Part shown: in pieces, positions 9,709-17,880 of the stretch | How the letters are laid out: each line of letters starts with the position of its first letter | Numbering within the stretch: the stretch's first letter is position 1 | Source: Lentzea albidocapillata | GTDB lineage: Bacteria; Actinomycetota; Actinomycetes; Mycobacteriales; Pseudonocardiaceae | Assembly (NCBI RefSeq): GCF_000719115.1 | Contig: NZ_JOEA01000013.1 | Span: 1-64,000, forward strand | Direction: 5' to 3' | Length of the DNA stretch: 64,000 nt | Notes under the pieces: generated by a model | The model's database searches: none | The model's input: the letters and a program-made list of their open reading frames with translations, nothing else | Told to the model about the DNA's origin: nothing | Made by a program: the position numbers and the translations under genes

Positions 9709-10334
9709 CCCGCACCGTCGTCCACCTGCTCCGCCACGGCGAGGTGCACAACCCGACCGGCATCCTCTACGGCCGCATCCCCGGCTTCAAGCTGTCCGAG
9801 CGGGGGCAGAAGCAGGCCCTCACCGTGGCCGAGCACCTGGCCGATCACGACATCGTGCACGTCGTGGCGTCCCCTTTGGACCGTGCACAGCAGACTGCCT
9901 CTCCTATCGCCGACTCGCATCGGCTCGAGCTGGCCACCGATGAGCGGTTGATCGAGGCCGACAACCAGTTCGAGGGGTTGAAGGTCGCTGTGGGGGACGG
10001 GGCTTTGCGGTCTCCTCAGCATTGGCCCAAGCTCGTGAACCCGTTCCGGCCCTCGTGGGGTGAGCCCTACATCGAGATCGCTCACCGGATGATGGGTGCG
10101 GCGCAGAAGGCTCGGGCCGCTGCTGAGGGGCATGAGGCTGTTTGCGTTTCGCATCAGTTGCCCATTTGGACCTTGCGGCGGTTCTTGGAGGGGAAGCGGA
10201 TGTGGCACGACCCCCGTCGGCGGGAGTGCTCGCTCGCTTCGCTCACCTCGTTGATCTTTGAGGGGGAGCAGTTGGTTCGGATTGCCTACTCCGAGCCTGT
10301 GGGGGCTACTGATCCTCGGGTGACTGGGGCATGA
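9705..10334 (+). CDS. Histidine phosphatase (phosphoglycerate mutase-like) family protein
   Basis: 209 residues with the phosphohistidine motif LLRHGE (Arg10, His11, Gly12), SERGQKQA, and a second catalytic His near [10 protein letters not shown]. It belongs to the PGM/cobC-like branch and the substrate is unknown. A homologue occupies the same position, between hemL and the TlpA-like gene, in mycobacteria. From about 9980 codon choice changes sharply (GGG, TTG, CTC, GTT replace C-ending codons), the left edge of the compositional patch described in findings. GTGA overlap with hemL and ATGA overlap with the next gene. Confidence 0.88.
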   Translation: MTRTVVHLLRHGEVHNPTGILYGRIPGFKLSERGQKQALTVAEHLADHDIVHVVASPLDRAQQTASPIADSHRLELATDERLIEADNQFEGLKVAVGDGALRSPQHWPKLVNPFRPSWGEPYIEIAHRMMGAAQKARAAAEGHEAVCVSHQLPIWTLRRFLEGKRMWHDPRRRECSLASLTSLIFEGEQLVRIAYSEPVGATDPRVTGA

Positions 10335-10888
10335 AGCGGCTTTTGGTTCTTTTGTTGCTGCTTGCCGGGTGTACTACCGGGAAAGATGCTTCTCAGGTTG
10401 GGGCTGGGGATTTTTATCTCGTTGCTCCTGGGGGGCAGGTCGAGATTCGGTATCCGGTTGGTGAGCGTAAAGAGCTGAAAGGGCTTGAGGGCGAGTCGCT
10501 GCTTGAGGATGGGAAGGTCGTTCGGCTTTCTGATTACTCGGGTAAGCCTGTTGTGATCAATATTTGGGGGGCCTGGTGTGGGCCCTGCCGGACTGAGGCT
10601 CCTGAGATGCAGAAGATTTTTGACGCTGGGACTCAGGTTGTCGGGGTTGACGTCAAGGAGACTTCCAAGGATCATCCTCGGGATTTTATGAAGGACCGGG
10701 GTTTGACCTATCCGTCTATTTATGATGCTTCTGCCCGGAGTTTTATCAACGTTTTTCGGGGTGTTCCGGCTAATAGCGTTCCGTCTACGTTTGTTGTGGA
10801 TAAGGATCATAAGGTGGCGGCTGCGTTTTTGGTTCCGGTGTTGGCTTCGGATCTGCAGCCTGTTTTGGATGAGCTTGCCAAGGAGTGA
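10331..10888 (+). CDS. TlpA/ResA-like lipoprotein thiol-disulfide oxidoreductase
   Basis: 185 residues. A type II signal peptide ends in the lipobox LLLAGC, with Cys14 as lipidation site. A thioredoxin fold follows with active site WCGPC (Trp82, Cys83, Cys86) and a cis-Pro loop SVPSTFVVD. Outside the membrane it would reduce the apocytochrome c CXXCH cysteines before heme attachment, fed with electrons by CcdA. Codon usage is strikingly rich in T- and G-ending codons compared with hemL. It overlaps the phosphatase gene and is followed by a long inverted repeat. Confidence 0.9.
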   Translation: MKRLLVLLLLLAGCTTGKDASQVGAGDFYLVAPGGQVEIRYPVGERKELKGLEGESLLEDGKVVRLSDYSGKPVVINIWGAWCGPCRTEAPEMQKIFDAGTQVVGVDVKETSKDHPRDFMKDRGLTYPSIYDASARSFINVFRGVPANSVPSTFVVDKDHKVAAAFLVPVLASDLQPVLDELAKE

Positions 10889-10898
10889 TCTTTGGGGC

Positions 10899-10951
10899 CG
10901 TGAAGGGGTGTCAACTCGACGAAAAGCGTGTCGAGTTGACACCCCTTCACG
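10899..10951. terminator. 22-bp perfect inverted repeat, probable bidirectional terminator
   Basis: CGTGAAGGGGTGTCAACTCGAC (10899-10920; 22 bases paired without mismatch) is repeated inverted at 10930-10951 around a 9-base loop GAAAAGCGT. It lies between convergently transcribed genes (TlpA-like + and M64 -). There is no long T-tract on either side. The length and perfection of the stem are unusual for a simple terminator, and it could be a copy of a dispersed palindromic repeat. Confidence 0.7.
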
Positions 10952-11056
10952 CATGCAGCAAGTGCTATGGCGCGACTCGTGATGGGACCCCACCGCCTGG
11001 CCCGTTTGGTAAGGACGGCTCGCCTTCGGCTTCGCGGGTGGGATGGCTGCTCGTTG

Positions 11057-12046
11057 CTACCGGGCTGGCGGTGGGGTTACCGGCTCGTTTAGTGATGGGA
11101 TTTTGGCCTTGAAGGCCTTGATCATGGCGTCTCGGCCGATTGAGTTGAACTGTTTGCCCAGGGTTCGCATGATCGAGTTGCCTGTGGGGCGGTATAGGCC
11201 GGTTTTGTAGTAGCGGGCGCCCTCTACTGGGGCGATCACGCCGCCGTCTGGGGAAGGTTGGCCCAGGTATTCGGCCCACTTGGCGCCGGTTGGGTCCTTG
11301 GTCACGTTGATTTCTCGTGGTTCTGTGCCCGTGTAGTTTTCGTACGGGTAGTCGTATTCGTCGGCCAGGCCGCCGATTGAGTGGCCCAGCTCGTGGATTG
11401 CGATTTGGCCCGCTTGTGCGTTCGAGCCTGAGGCTGTGGCTACTGAGCCGCCTGCGCCGCCGTACTTTGTGGTGTTGCCTAGGGCGATCACCTGGTCTGA
11501 CTGTGGGGCCAAGGCCGCGAATTCTTTTGCCTTGGTCTCGTTTACGCAGAGGAGGCGTTCTGTGTTCGCGTCGCGGCCCTGGCACCAGAAGCCCATGTCC
11601 AGGGCGGTGTTTTTGAGCAGGCCCTTTGTCGGGTCGTGGTCTACGCCGGACTCTGCGGAGATTACGTTGACCTGCCAGACGTTGAAGTACTGCTTGTAGG
11701 TGGCGAAGGGCTCTACTGCGGAGAGTTCTTCCCACTTGCTCTTCACGTTCGCGGCGTAGGTTGCCAGGTCTTCGGTTGTGTAGCCGTCGCCTACGAAGAC
11801 GAGGTCGAAGCGGTCTGTTGAGTCGCCGGTCACTTGTACCGGGATCACGTCCGCTGCGGCCAGGGCTCGGAAGTCCGTGGACTTCTCGGCTGGGGCCTTC
11901 GGGGTCAGGGCTTGGGTGATGGAGCCGTCTTCGTTGAAGACTTCGCGCCATTCCATCGCCGGGGCAGCGCCGCCGGCCGGTACCTGCGCGAACAGTGCCA
12001 GTGCTGACATGGTCAGCGCTGGGAGGAGCAGCCGGGAACGTTGCAT
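11057..12046 (-). CDS. Secreted M64 family (IgA-peptidase-like) zinc metallopeptidase
   Basis: 329 residues with a Sec signal peptide (about 1-27, ending GGAAPA). The zinc-binding HELGHSIGGLADEY sits at residues 218-231 (His218, Glu219, His222 and a downstream acidic ligand). The conserved M64 features VFVGDGYT and FNVWQVNVIS precede it. Natural substrates of actinobacterial M64 proteins are mostly unknown; IgA cleavage is known only for the founding member and should not be assumed. It is transcribed against the cytochrome c genes. Codons frequently end in A or C, the mirror image of the adjacent plus-strand genes. TAGCGT lies 6 bases before the ATG, suggesting a leaderless mRNA. Confidence 0.85.
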   Translation of the reverse strand: MQRSRLLLPALTMSALALFAQVPAGGAAPAMEWREVFNEDGSITQALTPKAPAEKSTDFRALAAADVIPVQVTGDSTDRFDLVFVGDGYTTEDLATYAANVKSKWEELSAVEPFATYKQYFNVWQVNVISAESGVDHDPTKGLLKNTALDMGFWCQGRDANTERLLCVNETKAKEFAALAPQSDQVIALGNTTKYGGAGGSVATASGSNAQAGQIAIHELGHSIGGLADEYDYPYENYTGTEPREINVTKDPTGAKWAEYLGQPSPDGGVIAPVEGARYYKTGLYRPTGNSIMRTLGKQFNSIGRDAMIKAFKAKIPSLNEPVTPPPAR

Positions 12047-12052
12047 GTGCTG

Positions 12053-12081
12053 ACGCTAAGCAACCGGGTTGTCACCCACAA
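12053..12081 (-). promoter_or_regulatory. Leaderless promoter of the M64 peptidase gene
   Basis: On the minus strand: TTGTGG (12081-12076), 17 bp, TAGCGT (12058-12053), then 6 bases to the ATG at 12046-12044. No Shine-Dalgarno is present. Confidence 0.6.
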
Positions 12082-12162
12082 GCGGCAATTGTCGGTACTT
12101 TTGGCCCAAGCCTTGTGTTGGGTCAAAGCCATGCCGGTGGTCGCGTGATCTGGGCAACTACC

Positions 12163-12168
12163 TACTCT
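12163..12168 (+). promoter_or_regulatory. -10 box of a leaderless ccdA promoter
   Basis: TACTCT lies 7 bases upstream of GTG 12176, with no Shine-Dalgarno between. No convincing -35 hexamer is seen. Confidence 0.5.
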
Positions 12169-12175
12169 GAGATCT

Positions 12176-12952
12176 GTGAACCCCACCGATCTGGCGATCT
12201 CCGGGCCGTTGCTGCTGGCTACCGGGGTTGCTTTGCTCGCGGGTTTTGTCTCGTTCGCGTCGCCGTGCGTGGTGCCGCTTGTGCCCGGTTACCTGGCCTA
12301 CCTTGCTGGGCTGGTCGGTGCCGAGGCGCCTCGGGTCGAGGCGAACGAACCCGCTCGGCAGGGGCGATGGCGGGTGGCCGGGGCCTCGTTGCTGTTCGTG
12401 CTCGGGTTCACCGTTGTCTTCGCGTTGGCCTCGATGGCCATTCTTGGTGCTTCGGACGCGCTGTTCCTCAACGCTGATCTGTTCCAGCGCATCGGTGGTG
12501 TCGTCACAATCCTGATGGGACTGGTGTTCCTCGGGCTCGTTCCGGCGCTGCAGAAGGATCTGCGGTTCCACGCCAAGCCCGGTGCCGGGTTGCTTGGGGC
12601 GCCTTTGCTGGGGGCCGTGTTCGCGCTTGGGTGGACGCCCTGTCTCGGGCCGACGCTGGCCGGAGTGCTTGCTGTCGCGCGCAGTACCGAGGTCGGGTCG
12701 TCGACTGTGCGTGGGGCTGTGCTGGTGCTTGCGTACTGCCTGGGGCTCGGGTTGCCGTTCGTGGTTCTTGCGCTTGGTGCGCGTTGGGCGTTGGGCGTGA
12801 CGAAGTGGCTGCGCACGCACGCTCGGCATGTGCAGATCTTCGGTGGCGTGCTGCTGATCCTCGTCGGGATCGCGCTGGTCACCGGGCTCTGGGGTGAGTT
12901 CGTCGGGTGGCTGCGCTACTCGTTCGTCGACGTCGTGAGGCTGCCGCTCTAG
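12176..12952 (+). CDS. ccdA: Cytochrome c biogenesis protein CcdA (thiol-disulfide transmembrane reductase)
   Basis: 258 residues with six probable membrane helices. The redox-active cysteines lie in the two family motifs: Cys31 in FASPCVVPLVPGYLAYLAG and Cys156 in GWTPCLGPTLAGVLA. It carries reducing equivalents from cytoplasmic thioredoxin across the membrane to the TlpA/ResA-like lipoprotein encoded upstream. It is the first gene of the ccdA-resB-ccsB operon; its TAG stop overlaps the resB GTG by one base. Confidence 0.95.
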   Translation: MNPTDLAISGPLLLATGVALLAGFVSFASPCVVPLVPGYLAYLAGLVGAEAPRVEANEPARQGRWRVAGASLLFVLGFTVVFALASMAILGASDALFLNADLFQRIGGVVTILMGLVFLGLVPALQKDLRFHAKPGAGLLGAPLLGAVFALGWTPCLGPTLAGVLAVARSTEVGSSTVRGAVLVLAYCLGLGLPFVVLALGARWALGVTKWLRTHARHVQIFGGVLLILVGIALVTGLWGEFVGWLRYSFVDVVRLPL

Positions 12953-14469
12953 TGATCGCCTTCCTCCGCAACACGTGGCGCGGGCTCACCTCGATGAGGA
13001 CCGCGCTGACCCTGCTGTTCCTGCTCGCGCTCGCGGCTATGCCCGGTGCGTTGCTGCCGCAGCTGTCGCTGAACGCGGCCAAGGTCGACGAGTACGTCGC
13101 CCAGCGCGGCTGGTGGGGGCAGTTGCTGCTCAAGCTCGGGTTCTTCGAGGTGTACGCCACGCCGTGGTTCGCCGCGATCTACCTGCTGCTGTTCACTTCC
13201 CTCGTCGGGTGTCTGCTTCCCCGCACGTGGGAGTACTTCAAGCAGATGCGCGCGAAGCCGGTGCTGACGCCGCGCAATCTCTCGCGCATGCCGCACCACG
13301 CGCAGGCCGAGCTCGACGTGACGCCGGACGAAGCTCTCGCACGGGCGAAGAAGGCCATGCGTGGCTGGCGGATGGAGACCGGCGAGGGCACGGTCAGCGC
13401 GGAACGCGGGTTCCTGCGCGAGACCGGCAACCTGGTCTTCCACTTCGCGCTGCTGGGCCTGCTGGTGTCGTTCGCGCTCGGCAAGATGTTCAACTACGAG
13501 GGTCAGGTCATCGTCCAGGCCGACGGCGGCCAGTTCTGCAACGGCGGCATCTTCAACTACGACCAGTTCCGGCCCGGCCTGCGGGTCGACGGCACGGATC
13601 TCACGCCGTTCTGCGTCGAGATCGGCAAGTTCACCGCCGACTACCTCGACAACGGCCAGCCCGTCGGCTACAAGGCGGACATCCGCTACCAGTCGGGCGA
13701 CGACCTCACCTCGAACACGTGGAAGCCGTACACGCTGCAGGTCAACCACCCGCTGCGCACCGAAGGCGACCGCCTCTACCTGCTCGGCCACGGGTACACG
13801 CCGACGTTCACGGTGACGTTCCCCAACGGCGAGAAGCGCACGCAGGGCATCCAGTGGCTGCCTACCGACCAGCTCACGCTGGCCTCGGAGGGCGCCACGA
13901 AGTTCGACCCGCCCGGCGTCACGGACTCCGAGACGCGGCGTAAGAACCAGATCGCGGTGACGGGCCTGCTGGCGCCGACGCCGTTGCTGCACGGCAGCAT
14001 CCTGAACTCGAAGTTCCCGGCGCTGAACAACCCCATGGTCGCCGTCGACGTGTACCGCGGCGATCTCGGTGTGGACGACGGCCGCGGCCAGTCGATCTTC
14101 TCGATCGACCAGGACAAGGTCGACCAGGGCCGGTTGGCGAAGGTCGCGCGCAAGAACCTCGCGCTGGGCGAGGAGATCGCGCTCGACGACGGTACGAAGG
14201 TGCGCTTCGACGCCGTGAACGACTGGGTGTCGCTACAGGTTTCGCACGACCCGACCCAGGGTTACGTGCTGGCGTTCGCCATCCTGATCATCCTCGGCCT
14301 GGGGGTCTCGCTGACCGTCAAGCGCCGCAGGGTGTGGGTGCGTGCGACCCGTTTGGATGACGGGCGTACTTTGGTCGAGGTCGGTGGGCTTGCCCGTACT
14401 GACCAGGCAGGATACGGCGAGGAGTTCACGCGGCTGGCCCGCGCGGTGCTGAACGAGGAGAAGTCCTGA
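12952..14469 (+). CDS. resB: Cytochrome c biogenesis protein ResB (CcsB/Ccs1-type)
   Basis: 505 residues with membrane helices at about 17-37, 66-86, 160-181 and 437-458 and a large extracytoplasmic domain (about 185-435). This is the ResB topology of system II heme lyase, where ResB and CcsA together move heme and attach it to apocytochrome c. The opening WRGLTSMRTALTLLFLLALA is characteristic. GTG 12952 overlaps the ccdA stop, and the stop overlaps the ATG of the next gene (TGATG). Codon usage returns here to the C/G-ending pattern of the genome. Confidence 0.94.
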   Translation: MIAFLRNTWRGLTSMRTALTLLFLLALAAMPGALLPQLSLNAAKVDEYVAQRGWWGQLLLKLGFFEVYATPWFAAIYLLLFTSLVGCLLPRTWEYFKQMRAKPVLTPRNLSRMPHHAQAELDVTPDEALARAKKAMRGWRMETGEGTVSAERGFLRETGNLVFHFALLGLLVSFALGKMFNYEGQVIVQADGGQFCNGGIFNYDQFRPGLRVDGTDLTPFCVEIGKFTADYLDNGQPVGYKADIRYQSGDDLTSNTWKPYTLQVNHPLRTEGDRLYLLGHGYTPTFTVTFPNGEKRTQGIQWLPTDQLTLASEGATKFDPPGVTDSETRRKNQIAVTGLLAPTPLLHGSILNSKFPALNNPMVAVDVYRGDLGVDDGRGQSIFSIDQDKVDQGRLAKVARKNLALGEEIALDDGTKVRFDAVNDWVSLQVSHDPTQGYVLAFAILIILGLGVSLTVKRRRVWVRATRLDDGRTLVEVGGLARTDQAGYGEEFTRLARAVLNEEKS

Positions 14470-15380
14470 TGCCGGTTGACGAGACCCTCGCGACCTACAG
14501 CGACTGGCTGTACCGCAGCGCGCTGGGTGTCTACCTCTTCGCGGTCCTGCTCTACGCGGTCGAGCAGGCTTTCGCCCGCGCGCCGCGCAAGGCGATGGTC
14601 GGGGCCGGTGCGCCGGACATCCTCACCGACGCACCGAAGAGCGAGCTGACCAGGGCCGAGCGCATCGGCCGCATGGGCGCCGCGATGACGGTCCTCGGCG
14701 CGGTGCTGCACCTCGGTTCACTGGTCATGCGCGGTCTGTCCGCCGGGCGGGCGCCCTGGGGCAACATGTACGAGTACATGTCGCTGCTGTGCCTCGCGGC
14801 CGTGGTGACGTGGATCGTGCTCATGGCCAAGTTCCCGATCCGCCGTCTCGGCGCGTTCGTGCTGACGCCGATCCTGGTCCTGCTGTTCCTCGGTGGCACC
14901 GTGCTCTACGCCGAGTCCGCGCCCGTTCAGCCGGCGCTGCGGTCGTACTGGCTGGTGATCCACGTCTCGGTGATCTCGATCTCGTCCGGCATGCTGCTGA
15001 TCCCCGGCGTGACGTCGATCCTCTACCTGCTCAAGGACACCAACTCCGACCGCTTCCCGAAGCTGCCGTCCGCCGACGTGCTCGACCGCATGTCCTACCG
15101 GACCACCGTGCTGGCGTTCCCGCTGTTCACGGCCGGGATCATCCTCGGGGCGATCTGGGCGGAGGCCGCGTGGGGCCGGTTCTGGGGCTGGGACCCGAAG
15201 GAGACGGTCGCGTTCGTCTCGTGGGTGGTCTACGCGGCGTATCTGCACGCGCGCGCGACGGCCGGATGGCGCGGCCGTGGGGCCGCTTGGATCAACGTCG
15301 CGGGCTTTGCCCTGAACGTGTTCAACCTGTTCTTCATCAACTTGGTCACCAGCGGGTTGCATTCGTACGCGGGTCTCTAA
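14469..15380 (+). CDS. ccsB: Cytochrome c biogenesis protein CcsB/CcsA (heme-handling subunit)
   Basis: 303 residues with about eight hydrophobic segments. The tryptophan-rich heme-handling WWD motif is WGRFWGWDPKETVAFVSWVVY at about 232-252. Flanking conserved histidines occur, for example in LVIHVSVISIS and at the C-terminus SGLHSYAGL. With ResB it forms the system II cytochrome c synthase. It is the last gene of the ccdA-resB-ccsB unit; the short downstream space 15381-15482 contains a GGTTGCG/CGCAACC hairpin just before the next gene. Confidence 0.94.
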   Translation: MPVDETLATYSDWLYRSALGVYLFAVLLYAVEQAFARAPRKAMVGAGAPDILTDAPKSELTRAERIGRMGAAMTVLGAVLHLGSLVMRGLSAGRAPWGNMYEYMSLLCLAAVVTWIVLMAKFPIRRLGAFVLTPILVLLFLGGTVLYAESAPVQPALRSYWLVIHVSVISISSGMLLIPGVTSILYLLKDTNSDRFPKLPSADVLDRMSYRTTVLAFPLFTAGIILGAIWAEAAWGRFWGWDPKETVAFVSWVVYAAYLHARATAGWRGRGAAWINVAGFALNVFNLFFINLVTSGLHSYAGL

Positions 15381-15482
15381 CGAGTTAGCCCCCATGTCGA
15401 TGGAACCGTTGCCGGTTGCGTACCGTCGCAACCTGGGGGTCGGGGAAGTCTCGGTCCCTCTTGCTCAGGGAGGGCCACAGCG

Positions 15483-16757
15483 GTGACATGGCAACCACCG
15501 GGTGAGGAACAGGGCTCCGGCCCGCAGTACGTCGACCCGCAGGCGGCGGCCTACCTCGACCCGCAGCAGTCCGGCCCGCAGCACGTCAGCGGCGGCCAAT
15601 CAGGCCCGTACAACCTGGCCGGTCAGTCAGGCGCGTACCAGGTTCCCGGCAACGCCTCCGGCCCGTACCAGGTCCCTGGCAACGCGTCGGGTCCGTACCC
15701 GGTGCCCGGTTCGCAGTCCGGCGCCTACCAGGTGGGTGGTGGCCAGTCGGGCCCCCACAACACCGACAGCACCGCGCAGTACGGCCACTTCGCCGGCCAG
15801 CAGTACCCGAACAACTTCCCGCAGCAGCAGTACCGCTCGCAGGCGCAGGAAGTTTCGTCGCAGCAGCTCATCAAGAAGGAGAAGCGCCCGCCGACGTCCG
15901 GCTGGCGCAAGTCCCTGCACTCGATCAGCGGCGGTGCCATCAACCTGGGCGAGAGTCCGGCTGACGTGCGGCGACGTGAACTGATCGCGCGGATCAACCA
16001 GCCGCTGCGCGGGTGCTACAAGATCGCGATGCTGTCCCTGAAGGGCGGTGTCGGCAAGACCACGACGACCACCACGCTCGGTTCGACGTTCTCGTCACTG
16101 CGCGGTGACCGGGTGGTCGCCGTCGACGCGAACCCCGACCGCGGCACGCTGGCGTTGAAGATCCCGCGGGAGACCACGGCGACCGTGCGTCACCTGCTGC
16201 GCGACGCCCCGCGGATCAAGAAGTACAGCGACGTGCGCTCGTACACCTCGCAGTCGCCGGCGCGTCTCGAGGTGCTGGCGTCCGAGCAGGACCCGTCGGT
16301 GTCGGAGGCGTTCAGCGAGGACGACTACCGGCGCACGGTGGAGCTGCTGGAGCACTTCTACAACATCGTGCTGACCGACTGCGGCACCGGCTTGATGCAC
16401 TCCGCGATGAAGGGCGTGCTGGACGAGGCGGACTCGCTGGTCCTGGTGTCGTCCGGCTCGGTCGACGGCGCGCAGACATCGGCCGCGACGCTCGACTGGC
16501 TCGAGGCACACGGCTACCGCGACCTGGTCGCGAAGTCCGTCTGCGTGATCAACTCGGTGCGCCCGAGGTCGGGCAAGGTCGACCTCGACAAACTCGCAGC
16601 GCACTTCCAGCAGCGATGCCGTGCCGTGGTCCGCCTGCCGTTCGACGCGCACCTCGAAGAGGGCGCCGAGATCGCGCTGGACCAGCTCGCGCCGGAGACC
16701 CGTCTGGCCTTGCTGGAACTCGCCGCGGTGGTCGCGGACGACTTCCCGCACTCCTGA
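15483..16757 (+). CDS. ParA/MinD-like ATPase with repeat-rich N-terminus (EspI-like)
   Basis: 424 residues. Residues about 1-140 are low-complexity and built on repeats of the type SGPYQVPGNA / SGAYQVPGSQ (roughly five copies between 39 and 90), rich in Gln, Gly, Ser, Pro and Tyr. The C-terminal ~250 residues are a MinD/ParA ATPase with deviant Walker A KGGVGKTTTT (about 185-194) and a Walker-B-like NIVLTDCGTG. This architecture resembles ESX-associated EspI-type or Streptomyces SCO-type MinD-like proteins. An ESX effector cassette lies 2.6 kb downstream, but no ESX core genes are present. Upstream GGGAGG gives the GTG start. A strong hairpin follows the stop. Confidence 0.8.
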   Translation: MTWQPPGEEQGSGPQYVDPQAAAYLDPQQSGPQHVSGGQSGPYNLAGQSGAYQVPGNASGPYQVPGNASGPYPVPGSQSGAYQVGGGQSGPHNTDSTAQYGHFAGQQYPNNFPQQQYRSQAQEVSSQQLIKKEKRPPTSGWRKSLHSISGGAINLGESPADVRRRELIARINQPLRGCYKIAMLSLKGGVGKTTTTTTLGSTFSSLRGDRVVAVDANPDRGTLALKIPRETTATVRHLLRDAPRIKKYSDVRSYTSQSPARLEVLASEQDPSVSEAFSEDDYRRTVELLEHFYNIVLTDCGTGLMHSAMKGVLDEADSLVLVSSGSVDGAQTSAATLDWLEAHGYRDLVAKSVCVINSVRPRSGKVDLDKLAAHFQQRCRAVVRLPFDAHLEEGAEIALDQLAPETRLALLELAAVVADDFPHS

Positions 16758-16775
16758 ACGGGTTCTCGACAGTGG

Positions 16776-16810
16776 CGGAAAGGGGTCCTGAGGTCAGGGC
16801 CCCTTTTCCG
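16776..16810. terminator. Bidirectional hairpin terminator
   Basis: CGGAAAGGGGTCCTGA (16776-16791) pairs with TCAGGGCCCCTTTTCCG (16794-16810) with a single bulge, leaving AAA/TTTT flanks in the stem. It separates the ParA-like gene from the convergent small membrane gene. Confidence 0.75.
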
Positions 16811-16811
16811 T

Positions 16812-16979
16812 TCACTCGTCGCGCTTGCGCTGCTCGTCGAGCTTGCGCAGGAACTCCGGGTCGTCGTCGGGCGCGATCACCTTGCGGCCTGGGGTGTACT
16901 CCGAGTGCTGCGGGGCGAACGCTCGCCACACGAGCACAGCCACGGTGAGCGCACCGATCACCGCCAGCAGGTAGATCAT
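16812..16979 (-). CDS. Small single-pass membrane protein downstream of bldC
   Basis: 55 residues from ATG 16979: one hydrophobic helix (MIYLLAVIGALTVAVLVW) followed by a charged tail ending EFLRKLDEQRKRDE, so it is inserted with a short outside end and a cytoplasmic charged tail. GGAGG lies 10 bases before this ATG on the minus strand; an upstream in-frame ATG at 17003 would add MAKGGGDT and is less likely because it overlaps that site. It is co-directional with and directly downstream of bldC. Function unknown. Confidence 0.65.
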   Translation of the reverse strand: MIYLLAVIGALTVAVLVWRAFAPQHSEYTPGRKVIAPDDDPEFLRKLDEQRKRDE

Positions 16980-17036
16980 CGTGTCGCCACCTCCCTTTGC
17001 CACGAGATTACCCGCGGCACAGGGATTACTACGGTT

Positions 17037-17243
17037 TCAGTGGCGGACGGGTTCAGTTGCCTCGGTCGTGAGCTCCGACAGCAGAGCCTTCACCTCGGTC
17101 TCACGGAACCTGCGATGTCCTCCAGGGGTGCGGATCGACCCGATGCGACCAGCGGTGGCCCACCGGGTCACGGTCTTCGGGTCGACCCGGAACAGATTGG
17201 CGACTTCCCCAGGCGTCAAGAGCCGCTCGGTGGCTGCAGTCAC
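17037..17243 (-). CDS. bldC: BldC-family MerR-like developmental DNA-binding protein
   Basis: 68 residues consisting of a single winged helix: LLTPGEVANLFRVDPKTVTRWATAGRIGSIRTPGGHRRFRETEV. This closely follows Streptomyces BldC, which oligomerises head-to-tail on direct repeats and times the switch from vegetative growth to sporulation. It has no effector domain, as usual for BldC. The GTG start is preceded by GAGGAGG. A perfect 8-bp dyad lies 13 bases upstream of the start (17256-17277). Confidence 0.93.
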   Translation of the reverse strand: MTAATERLLTPGEVANLFRVDPKTVTRWATAGRIGSIRTPGGHRRFRETEVKALLSELTTEATEPVRH

Positions 17244-17255
17244 TCGTCCTCCTCA

Positions 17256-17277
17256 GATCAGACGTTCCGGTCTGATC
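17256..17277. promoter_or_regulatory. 8-bp perfect dyad upstream of bldC
   Basis: GATCAGAC (17256-17263), 6-base spacer, GTCTGATC (17270-17277), in the divergent region between bldC and the Lrp gene (17244-17402). It could be an operator for one of the flanking regulators or a 5'-UTR hairpin of bldC. The binding protein is unknown. Confidence 0.45.
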
Positions 17278-17402
17278 GTGGCATCTGACCCATCAGGTAC
17301 TCGAACGCTTGTTTTTTGGTAAAGAGGTAGTAAGGGACAACCGGGCCGTTTCGGACATGCCCTACGAACTCGCCGCCGTCTGCGGGGCAGCGGCCATATA
17401 CC

Positions 17403-17876
17403 GTGTCGCGGGTGGATGCTCTTGATCGACAGATCATCGCCGCCCTGCGGGCCAACGGACGGGCCACGTACGCGGACCTCGGCAGGCAGGTCGGCCTGTC
17501 CGCCTCCGCCGTGCACGAGCGGGTCGGCAAGCTCGAGTCCAGCGGCGTGATCGTCGGGTACCACGCGGTCGTCGACCCCAGCGCGGTCGGCCTGGGCGTC
17601 ACCGCGCTGATCGGCATCCACCCCACCGACATCGCGGACGACAACGAGGTCGCGGTCGCGCTGGCCGAGCTCCACGAGGTCGAGTCCTGCTACCGGGTCG
17701 CGGGCGACGAGTCGTTCATCGTGAAGGTCAGGGTGTCGACGGTGGACGACCTGGAGCGCGCTCTCGGGCGGCTGCGGCGCATCCCCGGCGTGGCCCGCAC
17801 GCGTACGACCGTGGTGCTTTCCACACGGTTCGAAGGGCGCCCGAACACCGGTGACGAAGAAGGCGACGTAACCTGA
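17403..17876 (+). CDS. Lrp/AsnC family transcriptional regulator
   Basis: 157 residues. The N-terminal helix-turn-helix (about 4-50; LDRQIIAALRANGRATYADLGRQVGLSASAVHERVGKLE) is followed by a RAM/AsnC ligand-binding domain (about 65-150). An alternative GTG at 17412 would give VDALDRQ, closer to typical family starts. The next two genes are a DUF4229 protein 4 bases downstream and a cysteine desulfhydrase. Since Lrp-type regulators of the DecR/CuyR type control cysteine desulfidation in proteobacteria, cysteine is a reasonable but unproven ligand guess. Confidence 0.88.
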   Translation: MSRVDALDRQIIAALRANGRATYADLGRQVGLSASAVHERVGKLESSGVIVGYHAVVDPSAVGLGVTALIGIHPTDIADDNEVAVALAELHEVESCYRVAGDESFIVKVRVSTVDDLERALGRLRRIPGVARTRTTVVLSTRFEGRPNTGDEEGDVT

Positions 17877-17880
17877 ACGG

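Noticed and set aside
10987..11077. 11-bp inverted repeat ACCCCACCGCC/GGCGGTGGGGT with a 69-base loop
   Set aside because: One arm codes for the Pro-rich end of the M64 peptidase and the sequence is GC-simple; chance is likely.
12060..12120. Possible Rex site in the M64-ccdA divergent region (TTGTCACCCACAA)
   Set aside because: Half-site spacing is too short for the Rex pattern (TTGTG-N8-CACAA).
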